Shown piece after piece: positions 1 through 8,394 of a DNA stretch of 64,000 nt. The notes under the pieces are model-generated. The model was given only the letters and a program-made list of their open reading frames with translations, ran no database searches and was not told where the DNA came from. The position numbers and the translations under genes were made by a program. Position 1 is the first letter of the stretch, and every line of letters starts with the position of its first letter. Source of the DNA: an uncultured SAR116 cluster alpha proteobacterium (GTDB lineage: Bacteria; Pseudomonadota; Alphaproteobacteria; Puniceispirillales; Puniceispirillaceae); NCBI GenBank assembly GCA_902622515.1, contig CACNQE010000005.1:1-64000 (forward strand). The letters run 5' to 3'.

Positions 1-1074
1 GTCATTGCCCTCTAAGTTTTTATCTAACGTGAAATGTTTTTCAATAACTTTCGCACCAAGAGCAACCGCTGCAATAGGTACAGTGATACCTCTTTCATGT
101 CCAGAATATCCAACGATTCTTCCACTTATTTTCTTTAAATTTTCTAAATATGCTAAATTGACGTCTTTGAGAGGGGTTGGATATGTAGAATTACAATGCA
201 ACAGTATAAATTCAGCACCTTTCGCTTTTAAAAAATCAACTAAATTGAGAATTTCGCTTTCTCTACTCATTCCAGTTGAACAAATTAACGGTTTTTTTGT
301 TTTAACTAGAGCATCTAACAAATTTAAATTTGTTAAATCTGCGGATGCTACCTTATATGCCTCCATTCCATATGATTCTAAAAATTCAAGGCTCCTTATA
401 TCCCAAGGTGTGCAAAGAGGTGTAATAGCCTTTTCGTAACAATAGTCGAATACTTTTATCATTTCTTGATGTTGGAGTTGATTTTTTGAGAGCAAATCAT
501 AGGTATATTGTGCACCTAAATCAGCACTAAAATCTCTTTGATCTCCATGCTGATATAACGAATTTAAATCTCTTATCTGAAATTTTGCACAATTAGCATT
601 TGCTTCTTTTGCAAAATCTACAAGTTGTTTCGCTAACTCCAGATCTCCATTGTGATTATTTCCGATTTCTGCGATTATAAAACTCTGGTGCCGCTCACTA
701 ATTATGTGGTTTCCAATATAAATTCCTGGCTCATTATTTATAGCTACAGCAACGAATTTTCCATAATCATCGATAAGTGGGATTGTATCTATTGCTTTTG
801 AAAAAAGAGTCACAATTTCCTGTCTTGAGGCGTTTACATTGATAGAACAAAAGTTCCTATTTGTTATTTCATTAACCTCTCTACTAAGATCTATAGAGGA
901 AGTTTTTGCAATCCAACGTCTAAGGTCTCCATCAGATATTGAACCCCTTAATTTACCATCATTGGTAATGACAAAGGCTATTCTTTTTTTATTATCATTT
1001 ATTTTTTCTACTGCTCTTGAAATTGGCTCAGTTTCGTAAACCAGATATTCTTGTATTTGTCTGTGGATTTGCAT
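1..1074 (-). CDS. neuB: CBS domain-NeuB fusion: N-acetylneuraminate (nonulosonic acid) synthase, partial
   Basis: The leftward frame is open from an ATG at 1074-1072 to the window edge, so 358 residues are seen and the C-terminus (where NeuB proteins normally have an antifreeze-like SAF domain) is missing. Residues 1 to about 115 form a CBS-type pair, with SDGDLRRW at 47-54. The NeuB barrel starts near residue 130 with IAEIGNNHNGD (134-144), followed by CAKFQ, STGMS and EKHFTLDK near the edge. NeuB enzymes condense PEP with an N-acyl hexosamine to make sialic-type nine-carbon acids in the cytoplasm. The start codon overlaps the neuA stop (TAATG), which implies translational coupling. CBS modules usually bind adenosyl ligands, so the fusion suggests allosteric control, but that is inference. 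Whether the product is Neu5Ac, legionaminic or pseudaminic acid cannot be told. Confidence 0.88.
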   Translation of the reverse strand, partial: MQIHRQIQEYLVYETEPISRAVEKINDNKKRIAFVITNDGKLRGSISDGDLRRWIAKTSSIDLSREVNEITNRNFCSINVNASRQEIVTLFSKAIDTIPLIDDYGKFVAVAINNEPGIYIGNHIISERHQSFIIAEIGNNHNGDLELAKQLVDFAKEANANCAKFQIRDLNSLYQHGDQRDFSADLGAQYTYDLLSKNQLQHQEMIKVFDYCYEKAITPLCTPWDIRSLEFLESYGMEAYKVASADLTNLNLLDALVKTKKPLICSTGMSRESEILNLVDFLKAKGAEFILLHCNSTYPTPLKDVNLAYLENLKKISGRIVGYSGHERGITVPIAAVALGAKVIEKHFTLDKNLEGND

Positions 1075-1763
1075 TATTTCTTTTCTCTAGATGTCAAGAT
1101 CGCTTCTACAAGAAGCCAATCTAGTTCAGTGTCGATTTCGAAACTTTCTTCTTCAGTCATTTGAAATGCTACTATTCTACCGCACAATCTATTTTTATGT
1201 TCAATAAATTTTTCGCAATTTGTAATATAAATTGAGCCGTTTTCCTTAAATTTTAATTTATCTTTCGTTATGTCTTGTCTTCTTGGTCTGTTCTGATAGT
1301 CATAGTCTGCTTCTAGATGGTTAAGATTTTTCCATAAGAAATGCTTATATTCACATACCGAAAGCAGGCTATCCGCTTTTTTATTGGTAAATTCCTCTAT
1401 TGCTTTATCTATAGAGAAGGGATTTCTCACTGGGGAGGTACATTGAAGCAGAATTATATTGTCTGGTTTATAATTTTGTTCATTTTTTACAAAATTTATA
1501 GCATGCATGATAGCAATCTCTGTTGGCGCTTCATCAGTAGCTAGTTCTTCTGGGCGTATAAAGGGTACTTCGGCACCATATTTTTCCGACACCTCCGCTA
1601 TGTTCTTATCATCGGTAGAAACAACAATTTTATTTATATTTTTTGAGACCAATGCAGAATTGATTGTCCAAGCAATAAGTGGCAATCCTGCTATATTTTT
1701 TAAATTTTTTTTAGGTATGGTTTTCGAACCACCTCTTGCAGGAATTATAGCTAAATTATTCAT
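1074..1763 (-). CDS. neuA: CMP-N-acylneuraminate cytidylyltransferase (NeuA family)
   Basis: This 229-residue cytoplasmic enzyme activates a nonulosonic acid with CTP to give the CMP-sugar used for surface polysaccharide or flagellin glycosylation. It opens with IIPARGGSKTIPKKN (residues 6-20), the CTP-binding signature of the NeuA/KdsB fold, followed by AGLPLIAWTI and VSTDD. The length matches bacterial NeuA without the extra C-terminal esterase domain. Its stop codon overlaps the start of the NeuB gene by one base, and the two enzymes catalyse consecutive steps. Related CMP-legionaminate and CMP-pseudaminate synthetases share these motifs, so the exact sugar is open. It probably belongs to a larger glycan cluster lying left of the window. 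Confidence 0.9.
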   Translation of the reverse strand: MNNLAIIPARGGSKTIPKKNLKNIAGLPLIAWTINSALVSKNINKIVVSTDDKNIAEVSEKYGAEVPFIRPEELATDEAPTEIAIMHAINFVKNEQNYKPDNIILLQCTSPVRNPFSIDKAIEEFTNKKADSLLSVCEYKHFLWKNLNHLEADYDYQNRPRRQDITKDKLKFKENGSIYITNCEKFIEHKNRLCGRIVAFQMTEEESFEIDTELDWLLVEAILTSREKK

Positions 1764-1790
1764 TTTCTGAAAATTTTCTTCTATTTTTGA

Positions 1791-2177
1791 TTATTTTATC
1801 AATTCAAGCATCCAATTTAAACCAGAGCTGGTAAAAACATGTGTTTCAGGCTTTAGTTCATTTCTTTGCTCTAAGAACCCTGTTCTTAAATTAAACAGTT
1901 TTCTTTCCATATCTGTCGCAAAAAGTTGGGTCCCACAATCTGGACAAAATGCTTGTATTCTTTTATTTCCAGAATCCGCTTTTTTAATATATTCCCTAGG
2001 CTTTCCTGTAATTTTAATTTCTTCAGCGGGAGCAATAGCGACTGCTCTTACTGGAGCTCCACTCATTTTTTGACAGTCTGTGCAGTGACATGCTCGTACT
2101 TCGCTTTTTCTTACTTTTGCTTGAATATAAATATTACCACAATGGCAATTCCCATTTACGTCTATTTTATCAGACAC
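1791..2177 (-). CDS. GFA family zinc protein (glutathione-dependent formaldehyde-activating enzyme-like)
   Basis: About 128 residues with the cysteine pattern of the GFA/CENP-V fold: CHCG near the N-terminus, CHCTDCQK in the middle and CPDCGTQLF later, all expected to bind zinc. The founding member speeds S-hydroxymethylglutathione formation, but most relatives have no known substrate, so only the fold is assigned. The frame is open from a TTG at 2192, but a GTG at 2177 has GGGAG six bases upstream and gives MSDKIDVNG; I prefer that start. It sits 27 bases before neuA and 55 bases after the MFS gene on the same strand, so it may be co-transcribed with them without sharing a pathway. Confidence 0.75.
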   Translation of the reverse strand: MSDKIDVNGNCHCGNIYIQAKVRKSEVRACHCTDCQKMSGAPVRAVAIAPAEEIKITGKPREYIKKADSGNKRIQAFCPDCGTQLFATDMERKLFNLRTGFLEQRNELKPETHVFTSSGLNWMLELIK

Positions 2178-2232
2178 ATAAAACTCCCTCAAATATGCAT
2201 TAGAATATTTTTTCTTCTGTTTTCAAGCCAAA

Positions 2233-3471
2233 TTAGTTGGTGGACTTTCTGAGAATAATTTTTGTGCTAAAGATACCACATAAACAGCCACAAATAGAAA
2301 TAAATATTGTAGTTGAACCAATTGCGCTCCATGAGCCACTCACATCAACAAGCCATCCAAATAAAAATGGACCAACAAAAATACCAATTGCCTGTATTTG
2401 TGCCATATATCCATAATTTATCGGCGTTAACCTCGATGGAGGAGCTATAAATGAGATTAAATAAAAAATTGATGGTGGTGTTAAACCCATAAAAAATGCA
2501 ACTGCAATAATTGCAGCTAATTTTACCCAAGGCAATTCCGTAGATGTAATAAAATTATCGAAAACACCAAAAAAGAATGAGACGAAAGACCCGGCTATCA
2601 GAAACGCACATCCAATTAGTTGTTCAGGTTTGTAGCCCTTTTGCAACAAATACCCACAAAATAAATGCCCGACGAAACTTGAAAGACAAAACAGGACTGT
2701 GATTAAAAAAGAAATCGTTTCTGTGTACCCTGCTATAATCTCAAAATAATAAGGCAAAAACTGCATCGTACCTAGAAAGATAAGAGAATGACAAGCGAAT
2801 GTTGTTCCCGTTATAATTATACTCCACCGTCCGATAGTCTGTTTAATTAAAAATGAAGTTTTGCCTATAATTTGGTTTTTAAAATGTTCCGGATCATTAG
2901 GAATTATTTTACCGCTAAAAAATAATATTATTGCTGTGTAGATAGCTGAGAAAGTCCATAACAACTGCCAATCAGAAACCAGATATATAATGGGTGCGAT
3001 AAGGATTATAACGGCGTTTCCTGCAGGCATAAAACTGCCCCAGATTCCCATAACTCTGCCACGAATATTACCCTGTGTATGAAGGTTTAGCAGTACAGGA
3101 GCAGCCAAATTTATCAATAGAAAACCATATCCTTCTAAAATGCGTCCAATCATTAAGATAGATAAGTTAGGTTTAATTACAGGAATAATATTACCGACTA
3201 GGCTAATTAAAAGCCCAAAAAGCAATGCTTTTCTTGGCCCATATTTGGCAATTAAAATCCCCCCGATTATCCCTGTTGACAAAGTTAGAGTAGAAAAAAT
3301 CGCCCCAATAAAACCAGAGGTAGACAATGAAATATTCATGTAATCAATTAGCCTACCCATGGAGGGAGCAATCTTCGCAAGATTGATTGCCCCCACAACA
3401 CCGCAACAGACGATGAACCATGAAAACAAAACGTCGTTCTCTTTTGACGAAAAACTCGGAACACTAGTCAT
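2233..3471 (-). CDS. Major facilitator superfamily transporter
   Basis: A 12-helix inner-membrane carrier of about 412 residues. Hydrophobic segments run through the whole length, with an MFS motif-A-like loop (AKYGPRKALL) after the second helix and a mid-protein cytoplasmic loop around KIIPNDPEHFKNQ. The general look is that of the CynX/NimT-type permeases, but the substrate cannot be read from sequence. An upstream TTG at 3507 would add 12 residues. The ATG at 3471 has GGAAAG at a suitable distance and is preferred. No neighbouring enzyme gives a convincing substrate clue. GFA and neuA genes follow on the same strand. Confidence 0.8.
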   Translation of the reverse strand: MTSVPSFSSKENDVLFSWFIVCCGVVGAINLAKIAPSMGRLIDYMNISLSTSGFIGAIFSTLTLSTGIIGGILIAKYGPRKALLFGLLISLVGNIIPVIKPNLSILMIGRILEGYGFLLINLAAPVLLNLHTQGNIRGRVMGIWGSFMPAGNAVIILIAPIIYLVSDWQLLWTFSAIYTAIILFFSGKIIPNDPEHFKNQIIGKTSFLIKQTIGRWSIIITGTTFACHSLIFLGTMQFLPYYFEIIAGYTETISFLITVLFCLSSFVGHLFCGYLLQKGYKPEQLIGCAFLIAGSFVSFFFGVFDNFITSTELPWVKLAAIIAVAFFMGLTPPSIFYLISFIAPPSRLTPINYGYMAQIQAIGIFVGPFLFGWLVDVSGSWSAIGSTTIFISICGCLCGIFSTKIILRKSTN

Positions 3472-3548
3472 AAAATCAATCTTTCCAAAAGCATTTTGGG
3501 AGAGCAAACAACAAAAAAATTAAATTTATTCTTGAATTTTACAACTTT

Positions 3549-4229
3549 TTATTGAAATAAAAACAATACATTTTTAATATATTTTTCTAGGGAAATGTCT
3601 TCGTCTTTAGTCGCCTTAAAGTCACGGCCGAGAATAAGCTTTTGTTTGCAAAGAGAAAAGACACGCCCCCATTTTTTATAGTGATTTAATATTAAATCAA
3701 TTTCTTTACCAGCTTTTGTAGCTTCTTTACCATCTATAAATTCATTGGTAAGCCCAGCTCTGATTTGAGTTCCTGTTTGAGCTTTAACACCAGTAATATT
3801 TTTCTGAAAAGTACCGTATTTACCGTCTATACTGTCAGAGAGCTCCATTTTATTTTCGAAGGTAAGTTTAGGCAATTTGACTGTAAGCTTCCCAGACCTT
3901 GGGTCTTCGATGACTTTCTTGAAACCTTTTTCAGAGACCATATATTCCTTTACGCCGGCTAATGCCTGTCCGTTAGTTGAAAAAAAGTTAATTTGTTCTG
4001 GTTCTACTGTAATTGAAACTAAGTCTAAAGCTCGTCTGGGTTTGTTATCGATCATGATTTTTGCAGATTGAAGAATATTTAAATTTTCTTCACTCGTGCC
4101 CGTAGTTCTCAGATCAAAAAAAAGGTTATGAAATCTATCCCTTAATCGGGACTCACAAGCGTCGCTAAAACTAGATAGTTCAATTTTTGCTTTAAAATTG
4201 TATTTCTCCAGCTCAAATTCATAATCCAT
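3549..4229 (-). CDS. Unrecognised protein with a possible divergent ribosome recycling factor fold
   Basis: A 226-residue soluble protein with no signal peptide or membrane segment. By eye, residues 28 to about 195 run co-linear with E. coli RRF (frr, 185 residues): RTTGTSEENL at 41-50 falls on the RTGRASPSLL region, DLVSITV (69-75) on QLASVTV, VKLPKLTFENKMEL (117-130) on VPLPPLTEERRKDL, and GVKAQTGTQIRAG (147-159) on VRRDANDKVKAL. The arginines of RRF domain I that contact 23S rRNA are not kept. It has about 25 extra residues at the N-terminus and about 30 at the C-terminus. If real, it is a paralogue of unknown role, since canonical frr sits with pyrH and tsf, which are not here. The alternative is an unrelated lineage-specific protein. 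Confidence 0.5.
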   Translation of the reverse strand: MDYEFELEKYNFKAKIELSSFSDACESRLRDRFHNLFFDLRTTGTSEENLNILQSAKIMIDNKPRRALDLVSITVEPEQINFFSTNGQALAGVKEYMVSEKGFKKVIEDPRSGKLTVKLPKLTFENKMELSDSIDGKYGTFQKNITGVKAQTGTQIRAGLTNEFIDGKEATKAGKEIDLILNHYKKWGRVFSLCKQKLILGRDFKATKDEDISLEKYIKNVLFLFQ

Positions 4230-4392
4230 TGCAAACTCTTCATTTTATATATGTCGATGAAACGATAATTAAAATGGTAACTAAACATGTTAAAAACATC
4301 AACTTTTTAGTATGCTCCACTTAAAAGAATAAAATACTATTAGAATTTTTGAGTAATAACAAATTTTTAAAAAATTATTTTAACGTTATATT

Positions 4393-4737
4393 TTACAAGG
4401 GAGTTTTATAATTTGAAAGACTATAAATATTGACCAAAATTACCCCAGTGATTATTAGTAGCAATCCTATTGCAACTTGCCAATTAACTGTTTGACGGTA
4501 AATAAAGTATCCCAATATTGTTATTAAGAAAATGCCCATTCCACTCCAAGAAGCATAGACAATCGAAATGGGGATGACTTTTAATGAGAAAGTTAGACAA
4601 TAAAAAGAACCTATGTAAAAAATGGTTAATCCAAAAGTTGGTATGAGTTTTGTAAAATTATTTGACAATGGTAAAAGCATTGTTCCAGCTACTTCAAGAA
4701 TTATAGCCAAGGTCAACAAGAGATAACTTTGTAACAT
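4393..4737 (-). CDS. Small multidrug resistance (SMR/EmrE-type) transporter
   Basis: A 114-residue inner-membrane protein with four predicted helices. Helix 1 carries the essential proton/substrate glutamate (LAIILEVAGT, Glu15), and helix 3 has YASWSGMGIF, the SMR signature (usually YAxWxGxG). Such proteins work as dimers and exchange protons for cationic drugs, polyamines or guanidinium. Length and motifs are ordinary. It stands alone in the leftward strand, 160 bases from the RRF-like gene, with a 220-base spacer before the next rightward operon. The substrate is unknown; SMR members outside resistance loci often have housekeeping roles. Confidence 0.88.
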   Translation of the reverse strand: MLQSYLLLTLAIILEVAGTMLLPLSNNFTKLIPTFGLTIFYIGSFYCLTFSLKVIPISIVYASWSGMGIFLITILGYFIYRQTVNWQVAIGLLLIITGVILVNIYSLSNYKTPL

Positions 4738-4956
4738 TTTTTTAACCGCTAGACCGAGTATTCAATTTAGGTCCCTTTGTTGAAAGTAAGATTGTTTTGT
4801 CCACGTTGTTTGTTTTGATTAATCATAAATTAGCTATCATTGAAATTTGTTCTTTATTTTTTTGGTTAATTGGTCAAAAGAGTTTAGAATTTATTTGAAG
4901 ACCTACTTTTTTTATTAAATATTTCTGATACAGTTGTAAACACTCGGGAGATAAAC

Positions 4957-5358
4957 GTGTCAAAAATAGATTATCAACATATTATGCAATTTCAAAGGCA
5001 AGTTGAGGAGGGGGAGGTCATTTATAAACCAGACCCTGATGATGATAATGGTTATTTTTTAGAACATGGTTTAGTTTATTTGATTGATAATGAAGCGTTA
5101 ATTTCCAAAGCATCAAAGAAAAATGCAGCTTGTGTATTAACAGGTCCGGTTATTATCAATGCGCCTAATTTAATTCTTAACGTTCCGTTGGGATGTTGGG
5201 CAGTAGCAGCTCAAAAGTGTAAAGTTTATATTTTTGAATCAAATATATTTACAAGTCGATTTAAGACAGAGGATAGATTTTTGACTGCAGTAACAGATTA
5301 CACTCTTCAGAGAATTGAAAAAGCAAAAGTAAACTTAGGATTTAGAGGCGCAGAATGA
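4957..5358 (+). CDS. Degenerate cyclic nucleotide-binding-fold protein
   Basis: A 133-residue soluble protein that looks like one cNMP-binding beta-roll: VEEGEVIYKPDPDDDNGYF matches the start of the roll, HGLVYLID the second turn and IFESNIFTSRF the exit helix. The phosphate-binding cassette (FGExAL..R) of true cAMP/cGMP binders is not present, so ligand binding is doubtful. It overlaps the next gene by four bases (ATGA at 5355-5358), so the two small proteins are almost certainly made together and may form a hetero-oligomer. No DNA-binding domain follows, unlike CRP/FNR regulators. I recognise the fold only; the function is unknown. Confidence 0.65.
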   Translation: MSKIDYQHIMQFQRQVEEGEVIYKPDPDDDNGYFLEHGLVYLIDNEALISKASKKNAACVLTGPVIINAPNLILNVPLGCWAVAAQKCKVYIFESNIFTSRFKTEDRFLTAVTDYTLQRIEKAKVNLGFRGAE

Positions 5359-5687
5359 GTGAAAAACCGTCAACGTTAGTTCTAGAGCGTGCAGAATGGG
5401 TTTTTAAAGAAGGTGACCCCGGGGATAGCTTATATTTGATAAAGTCGGGAATGATACAAATAGTAAAAGAAATTAATGGAAGCGATGTTACGCTGGCAAC
5501 GTTATCGGACAATGAAGTATTTGGTGAGATGGCTTTGTTTTCTGACCTCCCGCGTTCTGCCAGCGCACAAGCATTGGTTGCGGTTACGTTAACATATATC
5601 CCAAAAAGTTTTATCCGTGGTAAATTTGATTCCTCTGACCAGCTTTTTCAACTTGGTGTTACATCTCTTTTTCAATTCTTAAGATAA
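5355..5687 (+). CDS. Stand-alone cyclic nucleotide-binding domain protein
   Basis: A 110-residue protein that is just one cNMP-binding domain. FKEGDPGDSLYLIKSGMIQI (residues 17-36) is a textbook CAP_ED start, and VFGEMALFSDLPRSASA (55-71) is a complete phosphate-binding cassette with Glu58 and Arg67, the residues that hold the cyclic nucleotide ribose and phosphate. It has no helix-turn-helix or enzyme domain, so it may act as a sensor or regulatory subunit for a partner. Its start overlaps the preceding degenerate CNB gene. Its last nine bases overlap the stop of the convergent MBL hydrolase gene. Confidence 0.82.
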   Translation: MSEKPSTLVLERAEWVFKEGDPGDSLYLIKSGMIQIVKEINGSDVTLATLSDNEVFGEMALFSDLPRSASAQALVAVTLTYIPKSFIRGKFDSSDQLFQLGVTSLFQFLR

Positions 5688-6512
5688 CTCTACCACATCA
5701 AGTTGTTTTGCCAGTTTGACGTTATTATATTCCTTTAATAATCTTTGTGAGTCTATTTCTATTTGGAAGTCATTTTTGAATATATCGTGATGGTATAAAT
5801 ATATTTGCACACTGGGCAAACGGGAAGCAATTATTTCGATATCATCAAGACTAAGATGTCCCCATCCTTTTCTGGATTTGGCCTCCTCTTTTGTATAAGA
5901 GCTATCTATTATGAGATGGTTGCAGTTTTTTACAAACTTAATTACATCATCTAAAGTGGACTTTGCATTGTTTTCAATATCAGATATGTAACATAGCGTA
6001 TTTTTGTTTCGTCTGTTCAACCGATATCCACAATTTTGTCCAGGATGGGGGAATAGCGAAGTTTCTATTGTATCATGTAAACCTAATGAAAGTGTTTCAC
6101 CTGGTACAAAGCTATGAAAGCTAACATTATCAGAAAACATATTTTTTGTTATGGGAAAAAGAGGTGGCGATATTAATTTATCAATAGCTTCAATTCCATG
6201 TTTTCCGTCAAGTTCTGGAAGAAATATTCGAACAGTATGATTTCCATTGAATAAAGGTAGACAAAATGGCAAACCAATCAAATGATCATAATGATAATGT
6301 CCAATTAAAATATCTATGGGTTTCTTATCATATAGGTCAATTTGTTTTCCAAACAGAGAAATGCCACTGCCTGCGTCTAGAATAATGTGGCGGTCTGAAA
6401 ATGACAATTCGACGCACGAGGTTGCAAGTCCGTATTTAGCAGATGTGATTTCCCCAGACGGCAACCCTCCGCGGGTTCCCCAAAAAATGAGCCTATCTTC
6501 CGCAAGTTTCAC
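5679..6512 (-). CDS. MBL-fold metallo-hydrolase
   Basis: A 277-residue cytoplasmic hydrolase of the metallo-beta-lactamase fold. GHYHYDH at 71-77 gives the HxHxDH di-metal site (His72, His74, Asp76, His77). LDAGSG (46-51), SDIEN and the C-terminal GWGHLSLDD and LYHHD elements complete the fold; the last two are seen in a proteobacterial subfamily often next to signalling genes. The substrate is unknown. HxHxDH hydrolases include class II cyclic nucleotide phosphodiesterases, and the gene converges tail to tail on a cNMP-binding gene, so a cyclic nucleotide link is conceivable but unproven. Other possible substrates are phosphodiesters, lactones and thioesters. Confidence 0.8.
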   Translation of the reverse strand: MKLAEDRLIFWGTRGGLPSGEITSAKYGLATSCVELSFSDRHIILDAGSGISLFGKQIDLYDKKPIDILIGHYHYDHLIGLPFCLPLFNGNHTVRIFLPELDGKHGIEAIDKLISPPLFPITKNMFSDNVSFHSFVPGETLSLGLHDTIETSLFPHPGQNCGYRLNRRNKNTLCYISDIENNAKSTLDDVIKFVKNCNHLIIDSSYTKEEAKSRKGWGHLSLDDIEIIASRLPSVQIYLYHHDIFKNDFQIEIDSQRLLKEYNNVKLAKQLDVVELS

Positions 6513-6694
6513 TCTAAAGTACCCTAATTTTTAAAAAACAATTCTTCTAACTTATCTATATTTAATACTTTTACACAGAATTAAACACAATCAAATAGTG
6601 GACAATGAGGAGGAAAATTACTTTAAATTTGTATCGGAGTAATGCATAAGATTTAGAATAACAATATTTCGGATAGAAGGATTCTATAATTATT

Positions 6695-8197
6695 ATGTCA
6701 GAAATTGCTCATTTCATTAACGGTCAAGCAGTAAGTGGTGTTTCTAGCAGGCGTCAGGACGTTTTTAACCCCGCAACGGGAAATGCTGAAAAAACAGTTA
6801 TACTAGGTAGCGAGAAAGATGTAGATGATGCTGTGAGAGCAGCAAAAGAAGCCTGGCCAGAGTGGTCAAAAACCCCAGTATTGAGACGCGCACGTATTTT
6901 AGATAAATTCAAAAATATTCTTTGGGAAAGACTAAATCAACTTGCAGAAGTTATTTCATCAGAGCACGGAAAAACTCTAGATGATGCAATTGGAGAGGTT
7001 ACTAGAGGCTTAGAAGTTGTCGAATTTGCAACTGCAGCACCAACTTTAATGAAAGGTGAGTTTTCTGAAAATGTTGGTAGTGATGTTGATAGTCATATGA
7101 TACGACAATCTTTAGGTGTTTGCGTTGGCATCACACCATTCAATTTTCCAGCCATGGTCCCAATGTGGATGTTCCCTGTTGCTATTGTCACCGGAAATTG
7201 TTTTGTTCTCAAACCATCAGAGCGCGACCCATCAGCCTCGATACTTATTGCAGAATGGCTCAAAGAGGCAGGACTGCCAGCGGGTGTCTTTAATGTAATA
7301 CAAGGAGATAAAATTGCCGTTGATACACTAATTAGTCACCGAGATGTTAAGGCAATAAGTTTTGTAGGGTCTACACCCATAGCAAATTATATCTACACGT
7401 CTGGCACAGCAAAGGGAAAACGAGTTCAAGCGTTAGGAGGAGCTAAAAACCATATGGTCATTATGCCTGACGCAGATTTAGAAATGGCAACAAATGCTCT
7501 AATGGGTGCTGCGTACGGCTCCGCCGGTGAGCGATGTATGGCAGTCTCTGTTGCTGTGCCTGTAACCGAAGCGGTGGCCGACGCTCTTGTGCAAAGATTA
7601 GTGCCAAAAATCAAAGAGCTTAAAATCGGGCCAGCAACGGATACATCTTCCGAGATGGGTCCATTAGTTACAGCTCAACATTTAGAGAAAGTTGCAGGAT
7701 ATATAGATGCAGGAGAGAGTGAGGGTGCAGATGTAGTTGTAGATGGAAGAGATTTTAAACAAGATAAACAAGGATATGAAAACGGTTTTTTCATTGGTGG
7801 CACTTTACTAGATAATGTAAAGGAAAACATGAGCTGTTATCAGGAAGAGATTTTTGGTCCAGTTTTATCTGTCGTTCGAAAGAACTCATATCAAGAAGCT
7901 TTGGACCTAATTCATAGTCATGAATACGCAAATGGTACGGCAATTTTCACTCGTGATGGGGATATAGCGAGGAATTTCATGAAAGATGTGGAGGTTGGCA
8001 TGGTAGGAGTGAATGTTCCAATCCCAGTTCCAATGGCTTTTCATAGTTTTGGTGGATGGAAGTCATCAATTTTCGGCGATCACGCTATGCATGGAATGGA
8101 AGGAGTGCGTTTTTATACGAGAATAAAAACAACAACCACACGATGGCCAACAGGGCTTCGCCAAAACCCAGAATTTAAAATGCCAACCCTTGGTTAA
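6695..8197 (+). CDS. mmsA: Methylmalonate-semialdehyde dehydrogenase (CoA-acylating)
   Basis: A 500-residue NAD-dependent enzyme that converts (methyl)malonate semialdehyde plus CoA to propionyl- or acetyl-CoA, in valine, thymine and inositol breakdown. The ALDH fold shows GITPFNFPAM (Asn150 oxyanion hole), FVGSTPIANYIY, and GSAGERCMA with catalytic Cys281. The usual general-base glutamate of ordinary ALDHs is replaced (ALGGAKNH), as is normal for the CoA-acylating MmsA/IolA group. Length and motifs are typical. It is monocistronic here, with a 180-base upstream spacer and about 200 bases downstream, and has no valine-pathway partners nearby. Confidence 0.95.
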   Translation: MSEIAHFINGQAVSGVSSRRQDVFNPATGNAEKTVILGSEKDVDDAVRAAKEAWPEWSKTPVLRRARILDKFKNILWERLNQLAEVISSEHGKTLDDAIGEVTRGLEVVEFATAAPTLMKGEFSENVGSDVDSHMIRQSLGVCVGITPFNFPAMVPMWMFPVAIVTGNCFVLKPSERDPSASILIAEWLKEAGLPAGVFNVIQGDKIAVDTLISHRDVKAISFVGSTPIANYIYTSGTAKGKRVQALGGAKNHMVIMPDADLEMATNALMGAAYGSAGERCMAVSVAVPVTEAVADALVQRLVPKIKELKIGPATDTSSEMGPLVTAQHLEKVAGYIDAGESEGADVVVDGRDFKQDKQGYENGFFIGGTLLDNVKENMSCYQEEIFGPVLSVVRKNSYQEALDLIHSHEYANGTAIFTRDGDIARNFMKDVEVGMVGVNVPIPVPMAFHSFGGWKSSIFGDHAMHGMEGVRFYTRIKTTTTRWPTGLRQNPEFKMPTLG

Positions 8198-8394
8198 GCA
8201 GATAAAATTGCTGTCAGTAAGCGAGTTTTATTAACGTAAACCTTGCTATAAGACATTGTCTTTTATCTGTAAATATGGATTGTATATTTTTCCGAATTGT
8301 CTGGCGCTCTTTGCATTTACTTTTTAAAATATATAAAATTAATTTAGACCTTATATCTGAGTTTCGTATTATTTAGAAATCCGAATAAATATTG

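Noticed and set aside
5-439. Rightward open frame of 144 codons at the left edge
   Set aside because: It is the complement of the clearly coding leftward CBS-NeuB gene, which has no stop across 1-1074.
8198-8394. Inverted repeat AAGACATTGTCTT after mmsA as a terminator
   Set aside because: The arms leave a one-base loop and cannot form a hairpin.
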